Positions 54,473 to 64,000 of a stretch of 64,000 nucleotides of DNA are shown here, one piece after another. Under the pieces are notes generated by a model, which saw nothing but the letters and a program-made list of their open reading frames with translations, was not told the DNA's origin and ran no database searches. This DNA is from Macrotrachela quadricornifera. Lineage: Eukaryota; Rotifera; Eurotatoria; Philodinida; Philodinidae. The position numbers were made by a program, and so were the translations under genes. Each line of letters starts with the position of its first letter. Positions within the stretch are counted from its first letter, which is position 1. Location: assembly GCA_022393335.1 (NCBI GenBank), contig JAJEKB010021317.1, positions 810,678-874,677 on the forward strand, written 5' to 3'.

Positions 54473-55673
54473 TTATCGTATTTCAAGTACTTTTAATAAA
54501 AATGAAAGAGCTTTCTTAGACTCGTCTAGATTGTAACATACAGATGCAATTTGATTATACGACGCAGCAAATTTAGGATAATTTTTAGAGAGAGTTTTCA
54601 TGAAAATTTCAATTGTCTTTTCATGAAAAGAAAGTGCAATTGTATATTCACCCATTTTATTATACACTGTAGCAATATTATGATATGAAAATGCTACATA
54701 TGGATGATTTATAGAAGATTTACTTTCGAAAATATCTATTTCATCATCATGAAAAGATAATGCTTTCGAGTACTCACTACTCTCAGTGTACATTGAGCTC
54801 AAATTGTTGTACAAATAGGTCCAATCTGAATGGTTAAAAGGAAGCATTTTTTTATGAATTTCCAGTGACTTTTCTACTAAAGAAAGTGCTTTGGAGAACT
54901 CATCCATTTTATGAAGATGCAACAGAAACATGATTTTTAACGCATTTCAAGTGCTTTTTCGAAATATAATAATGCCTTCGAATAATCCTCATGTTTGTGA
55001 AAGATTAAAACCATACTATTATAGGTCGAAAGGAAATAAGAATGAGCTCAAGGAAGAATATGTTGCTATGTTTCAAATGTTTTATTGTGAAAGGAAAATT
55101 AAATATTTTCATATAGTACGACAATACTTTGGTATATTCTCTCATATCATAATGCACCAAAGTGACTTGACTGTAAGATGTTATCCGATCAGGATGATTT
55201 GGAGGAAGTATTTTTTCGAATATATTCATTGTCTTTTCATAAAATGAAAGTGCTTTCTGATAATGTTCTACACCCTTATCCACCAATATGAGCTTGAAAA
55301 TAAGCTAGATTTGAATGTTTCAAATGTAGTGATTTTTCTATAAGGTCAGTCTTGGACGTTTTTATTGAATGTAATAGCTTGTGAATACTTACCTTGTTCA
55401 TCTTTAATACTTTCAAGTTGATGATAAATAATGATTTTCTTATGTATACTAGTTTGCCGTTCAAGTACTGCTTTGTAAATTTGTTCAGCTTTGTTAAAAG
55501 CTCCTAATCTAATAAATAACTTGCTTAGTCGATTCGATTCAGTGCTTCCCTCAAATATCTATTTTCGCATTCTTTTTTTGAGAGCACTAAGTGGCTTGCC
55601 ATTGTCTCCTGCTAGTATAATTTACATTTTCCACAGTCGATCATTATCATCAATTGAAAGAAAATCATGCATC
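54473..55673 (-). pseudogene. Kinesin-light-chain-type TPR protein, broken (bdelloid ART/TPR family)
   Basis: After a TTTTCAG acceptor at ~55674, the minus strand reads MHDFLSIDDNDRLWKM-stop, then GDNGKPLSALKKRMRK-stop and LFIRLGAFNKAEQIYKAVL. This is the linker before TPRs in bdelloid ART/TPR proteins, as I recall the family. TPR units of 42 residues follow: YQKALSFYEKTMNIFEKILP, NHPDRITSYSQVTLVHYDM, then in another frame MDEFSKALSLVEKSLEIHKK, EYSKALSFHDDEIDIFES and EYTIALSFHEKTIEIFMKTL. Stops and at least two frameshifts split it; the longest intact piece is 54473-54931 (152 codons). No ART catalytic domain lies upstream in the window. TPRs are protein-binding solenoids. Confidence 0.75.
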
Positions 55674-56558
55674 TGAAAAATACTATACATTGAAAATTAA
55701 ATTTCTCGTTCATAATCGTGAAACTAACTGACACTAGCAAAAAACTACATACAAGAAACTATTCAATGTTATTAATCCATTTTTCATTTTCTTTAATTTT
55801 TCGAAATCTGTTGGTAACCGATGGAGATCTCCGATAAAAAACGTTCATCTTAATAATGGTTTCAACTTCTTGAGTACGTAGAGCATAGGACATAAATAAA
55901 TGCGGAAACCTCAAATTTAAATTCGATAGTTATGTGTACTGAAGAAAAGTGAATAAGACAGGTGAATCATCCTGAAATGTGTCGACTAGAGCCCATCGGG
56001 TTCGGATGTGAAAATTTAAAGTTGATCTAGTCTAGGTACGTTCTCAGTCTGTAAATTAGTATTGATTAGAAAAACTATTCACTATATAGAATAATTCTTC
56101 CTTTGATTTTCTTTAGTTTTTATTTATTTCAATGGTACTCATTATGATGCTCTTTTAACTTTTCAAGATAATCCTCAACAATTTGTACCACACTTTGACT
56201 TAATTAACATCAGTTTAGAATATGAAATAAGCTTTAAATAAAAAAACAAATTTATATTTATGGAAATGAATAAAATCTTCGGAACTAACTCCTCACCACA
56301 TCTTATGGAACAAAAAGAGGGCATCTGCAGGTTCTTGAGGGTAGTTCGTTAGTGTGCTCATGGTTAAATTATTTTTGACAGGTTGATCAAAATCAATCTA
56401 TTGTGAACTTTGTTTTTCGAGCACATTAAAATAACGTTGACTTTATGGAGAACAAACGAATGTTACACTGACCGATTCTAGGGTGTATGAACTTTTTGAG
56501 TACACAAAAAAGACTTGATCATTGATATTATTTATACAATTGATTTTGAGGTATGTTA
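55674..56558. other. Intergenic
   Basis: Further 5' exons of the broken TPR gene might lie here, but none is recognisable. AT-rich. Confidence 0.35.
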
Positions 56559-56562
56559 TAGG

Positions 56563-56829
56563 GATGCAACAATGATGATTAATGGGTCTAACGATAAAAT
56601 CCGGTAAACGCTTTAAAACCTACGATGAAGATCGATATATTAGTTAATTGATACACCTTCAGAAAAATGGTGACTAATGATGTCAAAGTATCGGTCTTCA
56701 TCGTAGACTTTAAAGCGTTTACCGGCTTTGATTGTTAGATTATTTAATCGGTTCGATCGGTTACCATCTTGGACCGATTGATCGGTGGCGATGAACTGGT
56801 TATTGATCGTCACCGTTGCATTCCTAGTA
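56563..56829. mobile_element. hAT-type MITE
   Basis: Ends TAGGGATGCAAC and GTTGCATTCCTA are inverted repeats. Inner matches include GGTAAACGCTTTAAA / TTTAAAGCGTTTACC and CTACGATGAAGATCGATA / TATCGGTCTTCATCGTAG. Flanking 8-mers GTATGTTA and GTATACTA differ at two positions, fitting an aged 8-bp target duplication. Non-coding. Confidence 0.75.
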
Positions 56830-57711
56830 TACTATATAAGGACAAAATGCTGTAATAAAGTAAACTTCATCAATTTGAACTATAGTTGTATACATGATAT
56901 CTTCTTCATTGTTCAGAAGATGAAATATTCATTTAGCATAAGTAATTTCTTTTTCTTATTTTTCAGAATATTATTCAGTTTTCTAACAAGAATCTCGGTA
57001 CTACACTACACAAACAAATGGTCTAATCAAAAGGTATGGATTTTGACAAATAAATATGATTGATGTTCAATCAATCATAATTAATGTGTCAACTATTCAC
57101 ATGAACAATCAAATGTTACTTTTTATTGAACTGTTATCTTAAAAATAGATGAGACACTTGTTTCTTCTCTACCTTTTTTTTCATTCTGATTCACTAAAAA
57201 CTTTCATAGTCTAATAGCTAATTACTTTATCATCAACAGATAAAGCTATATACAGAGATACAACAATAATGGAACTCACCATATAAACATTAATCTTTAA
57301 CACAATTAGAAATAAGTGAATTTTCTGAGTATAATCATATAATAACAATCCAATGGTACAATATTAACTAAGTGATTCAATGCATAGAATTGAACCATAT
57401 AGACATTTGGCCTATTATTAGAAAATGATGGGTTGAAAGCAAAAATATCCCTTCAAACTAAATGTTCAAATTATGAAAAACGAGCAAAATCAAATTAATT
57501 AAAAATATTTGATAAGCAAAGAAATCATTTAATTGAAAGAGACTCATACAATAAAATAACATTTTAAAATACGTTTCTTATGTTGGAAATACATAAGAAT
57601 TATAATTGATATGAATGAATTGAGTATACATTTATTAAATATATAATATTAATCAGTACATCGCTCAAAACATAATGTCATTGTTATGCACAACCTTCGC
57701 TTTTGTAAGAA
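56830..57711. other. Intergenic, 3' flank of an LRR gene
   Basis: AT-rich, nothing recognised. Confidence 0.35.
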
Positions 57712-60451
57712 CTATATAATTATCTCTAGTTGAGAATTATTTTTCAGTGTATCCTTGACGTATCGTTTTCCATCAATACTAATTCTATTGAGTCTGAGAT
57801 CCAATGTGGTGAGTGTCTATGCGAATTAATGAATGAGTAGTAATATAAAAAGATGAGGTAATAATATTACTCTGTTTTCTTGAAGAGCATTGGCTAGATA
57901 TTGTGCTCCTTTTTTATCTATTTGATTATGGTAGAGATTCAGTGTGATGAGTGTCTATGTGAAATAATGATTGAGTGAGTGATTAGATAAGAAAATAAGA
58001 GAAGAATACTACTTTATTTTCTTGAAGAGTATTGGCAAGATATTGTGCTCCTTGTGAACCAATTTGATTATTATCGAGGTTTAATATGATGAGTGCCTGT
58101 ATTAAATAATGAGTAAGTGATAGGATAAAAAAGTGAGACAAGAATGTTACTTTATTTTCTAGCAAAGCATTAGCCAGATATTGTGCGCCGTAATCATCGA
58201 TTTTATTTCCTTCGAGAGATAATGTGGTGAGTGTCTATGTGAAACAATAAGTGAGCTATAGGATAAGAAAGTAAGGGAAAAATATCACTCTGTTCTGTTT
58301 CAGAGCATTAGCAATATATCGTGCTACTTTTGGACCGATTCGATTCCACCCGAGACTCAGTGCAATAAGTGTCTGTGTGAAATAATGTGCGACTGATTGG
58401 ATAAAAGAATATAGAAAGATTAATACATTATTTTCTTGTAAAGCATTGGCAAGATGTTGTGCTCCGTATGAATGGATCTGATTGTAGCAGAGGTTGAGTG
58501 TGGTGAGTGTCTGTAAGAAATAATGAGTGAGTGATGAAATTAGAAAATGACAGAAGAATGTTACTTTGTTTTCTTTTAGCACATTGGCAAGATGTCGTGC
58601 TCCATGATCACCGATTGGATTATATCCGAAATTCAGTGTAGTGACTGTCTATGTGTCATATGAGTGCGTGATGGAATAAGAAAATCAAAGAAGGATGTTA
58701 CTTTGTTTTCTTTTAGAGCATTAGCAAGTTGCTGTGCTCCATATGAACGGATTTGATTGTAGTAGAGGTCGAGTGTGATGAGCGTCTGGAAGAATTAATG
58801 AGTGAGTGATGGAATTAGAAAATAACACAAGAATGTCACTTTGTTTTCTTGTAAAGCATTAGCCAGATATTGCACTCCTTGATCACCGATTTGATTGTCC
58901 GTTAAGTCCAATGTAGAGAGTACCTATATAAAATAATGTGTAAATTATAAGATAAGAGAATAAAGAAAGAATATAACTTTGGTTTCTTTGAGAGCCCGTA
59001 CAAGGTGTTGGGCTTTTTCCGTACCAATTTTCCACGATCGAAGATTCAATGTTGTGAGTGTCTATGTGAAATAAAAAAAAAGCTTAAAATTCACTTTTAG
59101 TTAAAGTAAAATAAAACAGTTATATTCGTATAAGAGATGATGACTTTTTCAATAGTTTCTCGTAATTGTGTATTCGTTTGTAATTATGTCTCATAAAAAA
59201 ACGTAAAGTTTTTTAAATTATTCTAAATTTTGTGGTATAAAATCCCTATTCTTGCTTTGTTTCGTGTAGAACGATATGTCATTTGAATATTTGATAATGA
59301 TAAACCGTCTTGATTTACACTACTCATCAAAAGTACTTTATCCCTCCGATCTTAGCTATTACAAGTGCTGTTGCTCTGAAAATTTGACTGTATATAGATC
59401 TCGATTAATGTAGGTCAGCAACGAAATCCATGCCTCCATATCCTGAGTTAAACGACAGTTATGATGCATGGAGTTCATTTCCATTGTAAACGTCATAACT
59501 CCAGAACAACAAAGCGTAATGAGCTGCAGGACGCGTCGTTTTGTAGCCTTGTATATTGGCTATTTATCGTAGAAATGTCATCAAAACTCATTGAGTTATT
59601 ATGAGGCTAGATGCATTTTACTATAAGGATGGGTATGCTCCGAAACCGTCAAACCTCATTGTGTGATCCATTATTCAGTGTAGGTTCGACAGATCGACTC
59701 GAAACTTACAGGAAAGATAGCCCTCAGAGGCCCTTACTACTCTCGAAATTTTCAGACTTCAATCACGTACTGGAGAGAAATGACGCTATGCTCAAGTTCG
59801 AGATATTGTTATAGGTCTAGGTGCTCGAATAGTCGAGCAATTGACCTCATCTTTTGAGCACATAACAAGCATCGAAGGAGGTACAATTCTGCCAAAAATT
59901 GTTAGAATATTCACTAAATATCATAGAAAACAAGACATCAACGTTAATAATCAATTTTGTCCTCATTCTGACGAACTTTCATTTTTTTTTGTTTAACCGT
60001 ATCGAAAAAACGTTTTAGAAAAGAATTGAAGCACAGGTTTGTCTGGTGAACCACACTAATCAAGATTTCTATACAGTCAATTTTTCAGAGCAACAGCATT
60101 TGTAAAGAGTGAGATTCGAAGGGAGAAGGATACTTTTGACGAGTAATGTATATAAAATACATTATATATACTCTGTTCTATATCGTAGTTTAAGATTCGC
60201 AAAAGAAAATATTCCAAAGATATGATATTTAAATGATAGTGAAGACTATTTTAAAGATGATAAAAATTCAGTGATTATGATAAAGAAAAAAATTATGCCT
60301 GATATGGATAATAAATGTCCACAATTGCATTTATACGTGTTGAAACATTACGCATTGATAATAGAATCGTTAGTTCGTCCAAATTATCCAAAATTCGATG
60401 TATAATTTCTATAGGTAATGCAAGAAAGCATGAGACATTTTTGTCGGACAT
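57712..60451 (-). CDS. F-box/LRR protein, 11 exons, 337 residues
   Basis: Exon 1 (60299-60451, 51 codons) is an F-box: LALPIEIIHRILDNLDELTI then MRNVSTRINAIVDIYYPYQ. It is the same length as the first exon of the plus-strand gene at 34001. Nine 84-nt phase-0 exons follow: 58978-59061, 58840-58923, 58702-58785, 58565-58648, 58427-58510, 58289-58372, 58151-58234, 58013-58096 and 57871-57954. Each is one 28-residue LRR (TLxTLxLxxNQIxxxGAxxLANxLxENx). The terminal exon 57712-57816 ends in TAG. LRR introns are 52-58 nt. Intron 1 (~1.24 kb) begins GC (CAG/GCATAA), a non-canonical donor, and contains palindromic element I. Likely an SCF adaptor with an LRR target-binding solenoid. Confidence 0.85.
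59322..60150. mobile_element. Inverted-repeat element I, inside F-box/LRR intron 1
   Basis: The left end TACTCATCAAAAGTACTTTA pairs with the right end GATACTTTTGACGAGTA. Inner matches include GCTGTTGCTCTGAAAATTTG / TTTTTCAGAGCAACAGC. The end sequence TACT(C/G)(A/G)(T/C)CAAAAGTA is shared with element F at 32568. The interior is ~600 bp, unique here, with a 67-codon frame that is not recognisable. Confidence 0.75.
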
Positions 60452-61418
60452 TTATATAATTTTTTTATAATGTGTTGTGTTTAAATTTATCATGGTTATA
60501 TAAAATGAGTGATTGTTTTTATGCTTTTCGCTTCAGTGAGTTTATATCGATCTTCTAACATTAATTTCTTATAGTTGTGCAATCACTTGTTTGGGTAAAG
60601 AAATGTAAATGAATGATGTTAATGATAAAATGTAAAAGTATGAGAAGAAAAATTATAATTTACCTTTTTATTGGCCTCATTTTATTTTCCTCATATAATG
60701 TAATGTATGTTAATGAGACTCGATAGCTAATTTGTCTCATAAAATCCTTTTATATTCACGTTTTCTTAATTAGAAATAAAGTTAATTTTTTGATAAAAAA
60801 TAAAATATATCTATCTTAAAAGAATACTGATTGAAACAATTTTGTTTTTTTCCTGCAGATAATTTCTATTATTATTATTATCTAAAATGTGTCAATTGAT
60901 ACTTTAAGTAAATATACGAAATAAATAATAACTGGTTCCCATTCCTTTTCTTCTTTTGAGAATAATAATCGAAAATGTCGATCAATCTAGATCAATCAAT
61001 ATATTTATCAAGTTCTTCTAACTGGTTTAACACTAACTATGCATTTTTGCTTTAATATTTATTGGATAATTTGTAATGTAGTTTGTTGTTTAGATTAGTC
61101 ATAATAAAATGAAGAGCAACTACTGATGTATATCAATGTTGTAATTGTAATTCTGCCTTTTGAATTTCAGAAAGAATATTTTTTTGAAAGTGTAAAATAC
61201 TAAGACTCTCATTCTTGTTAAAGAAAGAATATAAAAGTCATTGAACATCTGTAGATGTTTGTTGATTTAAAAAAATAATATTACTGGCTCATAATTTTCA
61301 AGTAAACGATCAATAGATCGAAGTAAACTCAACCATCTTACGCTTACACGTTTTAAGAAAACCTTAAGAAAAACAAAACTAAAGCTTTATAAACAGTTCG
61401 TTTGATTTTTTTAATATA
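60452..61418. other. Intergenic between LRR gene and element J
   Basis: AT-rich. It should hold the promoter of the minus-strand F-box/LRR gene. Nothing else recognised. Confidence 0.35.
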
Positions 61419-61920
61419 CAGTGAGCGTCAATTGATTTTCTTCCTTCGTATTTTCCACCTTTCTTCATTATTTTCTATCCTGTTTCTAAAACCAAACTCA
61501 TAGAAAGAAAGCGCATTATTCGACTGCATCTTTTGGTATAGAACAGTCATGGATCAAAAGAAAATATAGGATTTTTTGTCACTACATAGTTGTGCATAAC
61601 ATTCGCTAGAAAAAATAGCCCTAGGATATGAAATAGGATACCTGTTGACTTTTATACAAAATGAATAGGTATCGTATTTTGATGTTCTACGACTATTTTT
61701 CTAGCGAATGTTATGCACAACTATGGAGCGAAAAAAAATACTATGTTTTCTTTTGATCCATTTTTTTCGTTTCGATTTTTATTTGATCCATGATTGTTCT
61801 ATACAAAAAGATGTAATCGAATCTATGCTTTCTTTCTATGAGTTTGATTTTAGCAATAGGATAGAAAATAATGAAGAAAGGTGAAAAATACGAAGGGAGA
61901 AAATCAATTGACGCACACTG
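61419..61920. mobile_element. Palindromic element J
   Basis: CAGTGAGCGTCAATTGATTTTC at the left pairs with GAAAATCAATTGACGCACACTG at the right. The arms (~240 bp) include CGTATTTTCCACCTTTCTTC, CATAGAAAGAAAG and CTAGCGAATGTTATGCACAAC. The centre is near 61660. A partial relative lies at 47531-47720. Confidence 0.85.
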
Positions 61921-62679
61921 GTTTACTGAGATCTACAAGATGCAAAAAGTCTCTACTCAAAAGCGCTTCAATATTTGAGAATGTTCCCTAGCCAGCTCTA
62001 AACTAAAGAAATGTTTTAGGCATCTAGTTTTCAAAAATAAAACCAGTTCGAGAACTGTGAAGTATCATAGGTCTAATTATAAGTGACATAATAATCATGT
62101 GAGAAAAAAATTTATTATTTTTCTTATTTTCATCCTTAAAATAAAAATTCCAAGAAGGAAGAAAAGAAAAATGATGTATTTTTCTTACAAGAGAGTGAAA
62201 TAACTCTTTGAAAAGAGCAGAATTCTGCGATTCTTGTTAATATTCTTTTCGTTTCTCTTTCTAATATTGAAAATAATTTGCAAGAATTTTGAAAAAAGAA
62301 TCAGTGAAGTGTTTCACGTCATGATAGAAATAGTCTCTTATGTTGTCAAACAATAATTGAAAATGCAAAAACTGAATCATTCATCTTGAGAGTGAGAGTG
62401 AGAGTGCCTATCTGTTACTCATATCCTCATTGTCATTAACTCCCAACCCATCTGGTAACTCTTTTGAATAGAATATTTCGATAATTAAGATGAGTCTGAG
62501 AATTGAGTATGTGGATGAAAGGGTGACAGCTTCAATCGAAAGTACAAGTGCTTCTTATCAGATTTATATCGTCCAAAAAGCGTTCAAATAAAATTTTTTT
62601 ATTTATTATAATTGGAATATAAACACAACCGAAAACATTAAAATATCCATCTCGGATGTCATTATGGAAACATTCTTCA
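61921..62679. other. Intergenic, 3' flank of the second LRR gene
   Basis: GAGAGTGAGAGTGAGAGTG at ~62390 is a short tandem. Otherwise AT-rich with no exon. Confidence 0.35.
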
Positions 62680-63467
62680 CTACGTATTATAAATCACTGG
62701 AACTCCTATTTGATTTCGTTTCAATGAAGAATCGATGTCCTGTCGAATATGGTTTGGAATTCTATCTCTGTCGAGTAGAAGTTTTGTCATTTTCTATGTT
62801 CAGAATAAAAGATAATATTAGAAAATAAATGAATCAAATTTACTGAATTGATGTGCAATGTGTTAGCTAAATATTGTGCTCCGCGAGTTTGGATTCGATT
62901 TCGCCAGAGATTAATTGTAATGAGTGTCTACATACGGAATTGTCAAAAAAATTTATGAGACAAAAAATAAGATAATGAAGCTTGAGGGTGTGGATGAGAG
63001 TGATGATGAGTCAATATCACCCTCACCCATCCTCAAGAGTGTAACTGTATGAAGAATTCATTAGATAAAATGATAATTGAATAAATATTACTTTATTTTT
63101 CTCCAATGCATATGCAAGATGCTGTGCTCCTTGATCTTTGATCTCATTGTCGCAGATGCTAAGCGTGGTGAGTGTCTGTATATCGGATTATATATAATAT
63201 ATGAAACAGACAAATAATAAGAGAATATAGATCACCGTATTACACTTTAATGCACAACTCAAATATTGTGCTCCTTTATCTCGGATATAATTGGCTCCAA
63301 GTCCAAGTTGAGTGACTGTCTGTCAACAAAATTATACATAAATATACGACATACACATATATAATAAGAGAAAATCAAATTACCTTGTTAATTTTTAATG
63401 CATCACTCAAATATTGTATGCCTTCGTCGCCGATTCGGTTTCCATAAAGTCCAATTGTTGCAAGTGT
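62680..63467 (-). CDS. LRR protein of the F-box/LRR type, 3' part (5' end not seen)
   Basis: Four 84-nt phase-0 exons (63384-63467, 63236-63319, 63092-63175, 62844-62927) encode 28-residue LRRs, for example TLATIGLYGNRIGDEGIQYL. A terminal exon 62680-62793 (KMTKLLLDRDRIPNHIRQDI onward) ends in TAG. Introns have GT-AG ends; one of 164 nt (62928-63091) contains a GAGGGTG hairpin. No F-box exon is seen between 63468 and 64000, so the 5' part lies beyond the window or is cut off by the element starting near 63710. Same exon architecture and likely role as the gene at 57712-60451, arranged head-to-tail with it. Confidence 0.75.
62982..63038. repeat. GAGGGTG hairpin in an LRR-gene intron
   Basis: CTTGAGGGTGTGGATGAGAGTG is followed by CACCCTCACCCATCCTCAAG, an imperfect inverted repeat with a ~15-nt loop. 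Composition matches the hairpin at 1637-1685. Confidence 0.65.
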
Positions 63468-63709
63468 CTGTACACGGAAATGTAGATAAGTAGGTGAGAA
63501 AAATTGAAAAATGAACAGTTCCATTCGGATATTTATGCATTAAAAATATGAAAAGATTAAATCTGAAATTTAATTAAACGATTGATTCTAATTTAATCGA
63601 AAATTTCTTTTCGGCATTATTAGAAAGAATTGTGAAGAGTTGCGACTATCGAGGAAGTCTATTCAGGTGTCCAACTCTGATTCATACATCATTCAACAGT
63701 ATAGTGAGC

Positions 63710-64000
63710 TGATCAAAAGTTAAAAGTATTATCGGCTATCAAGTCTTTCCTGAGGAGTTATAGTCATTTTACTATTATAGAAGTTTAGCTTATAGCATGG
63801 TATCTAACAAAAGTTCAAATGGAGCTATTTTGGCCTGATATCTTGCCCACATATGGACTTGTTTGTAACTAGAATATCCTGAAAAATTCAGGTCAAAAGA
63901 ATGTTTTCTTTATAAGATATCGAGTTTTCAAAAAAAAAACATGACGCCTCCTCAATCTTTTCGTAGAATATAAGTGATTTTGAAAATTTAATATCTCATA
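63710..64000. mobile_element. Left part of a palindromic element cut by the window edge
   Basis: It begins near TGAGCTGATCAAAAGTTAAAAG. It then has TGGCCTGATATCTTGCCCAC, GTAACTAGAATATCCTGAAA and TTCAGGTCAAAAGAATG, the core shared by elements D, F and G. The right arm would lie beyond 64000. Confidence 0.6.

Noticed and set aside
1..64000. tRNA, rRNA, CRISPR, riboswitch or bacterial operon features
   Set aside because: None could be supported; the splicing and gene families are eukaryotic.

Overview
The window looks like nuclear DNA of a bdelloid rotifer (Adineta/Rotaria-like). This is inferred from protein family content, not from a database search. It is AT-rich. Genes either have short GT-AG introns of about 45-70 nt or lack introns. 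Typical bdelloid families are present: F-box proteins followed by one-exon-per-repeat LRRs, kinesin-light-chain-type TPR proteins, an ionotropic glutamate receptor with a GYG pore, an ABCC transporter and EF-1alpha. Most genes sit among decayed transposons and palindromic repeats. No tRNA, rRNA or CRISPR array was recognised.

Layout. 0-8.3 kb: degenerate tandem repeats, a decayed terminal uridylyltransferase (minus strand), a PARP-like ADP-ribosyltransferase frame (plus), a small MITE, a 5'-truncated S33-type hydrolase, and two back-to-back long palindromes. 8.3-16.7 kb: a decayed minus-strand frame split by an inverted-repeat element, an unrecognised 318-residue frame, a 125-bp satellite holding an assembly gap, and a hAT-type MITE with a perfect 8-bp target duplication. 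17.4-23.5 kb: a two-exon gene whose intron holds a palindrome, a broken hAT transposase, an 88-bp satellite split by another palindrome, and a broken MULE transposase. 24.9-32.0 kb: a complete ABCC transporter (plus), a piggyBac remnant and an F-box fragment, then a pseudo-receiver/nucleotidyltransferase fusion (minus). 32.5-36.6 kb: nested palindromes and an F-box/LRR gene. 37.1-39.7 kb: the glutamate receptor (minus). 41-44 kb: a Tc1/IS630-like transposase remnant and a four-exon unknown gene. 46-49 kb: a CCGAAC-type minisatellite and a palindrome of nearly 1 kb. 49.7-53.5 kb: EF-1alpha and two small two-exon genes (all minus). 54.5-55.7 kb: a broken TPR gene. 56.6-64 kb: a hAT MITE, a complete F-box/LRR gene, and the 3' part of a second LRR gene that continues past the window end (all minus).

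Three things stand out. Long palindromic elements, several sharing a conserved internal core, recur at least ten times and several lie inside introns. The LRR genes are built from interchangeable 84-nt phase-0 exons, one repeat each. Two proteins have unusual designs: a glutamate receptor with a K+-channel-like VGYG pore and a pseudo-receiver/nucleotidyltransferase fusion. The intact genes do not form an obvious pathway; each appears to be independently transcribed.
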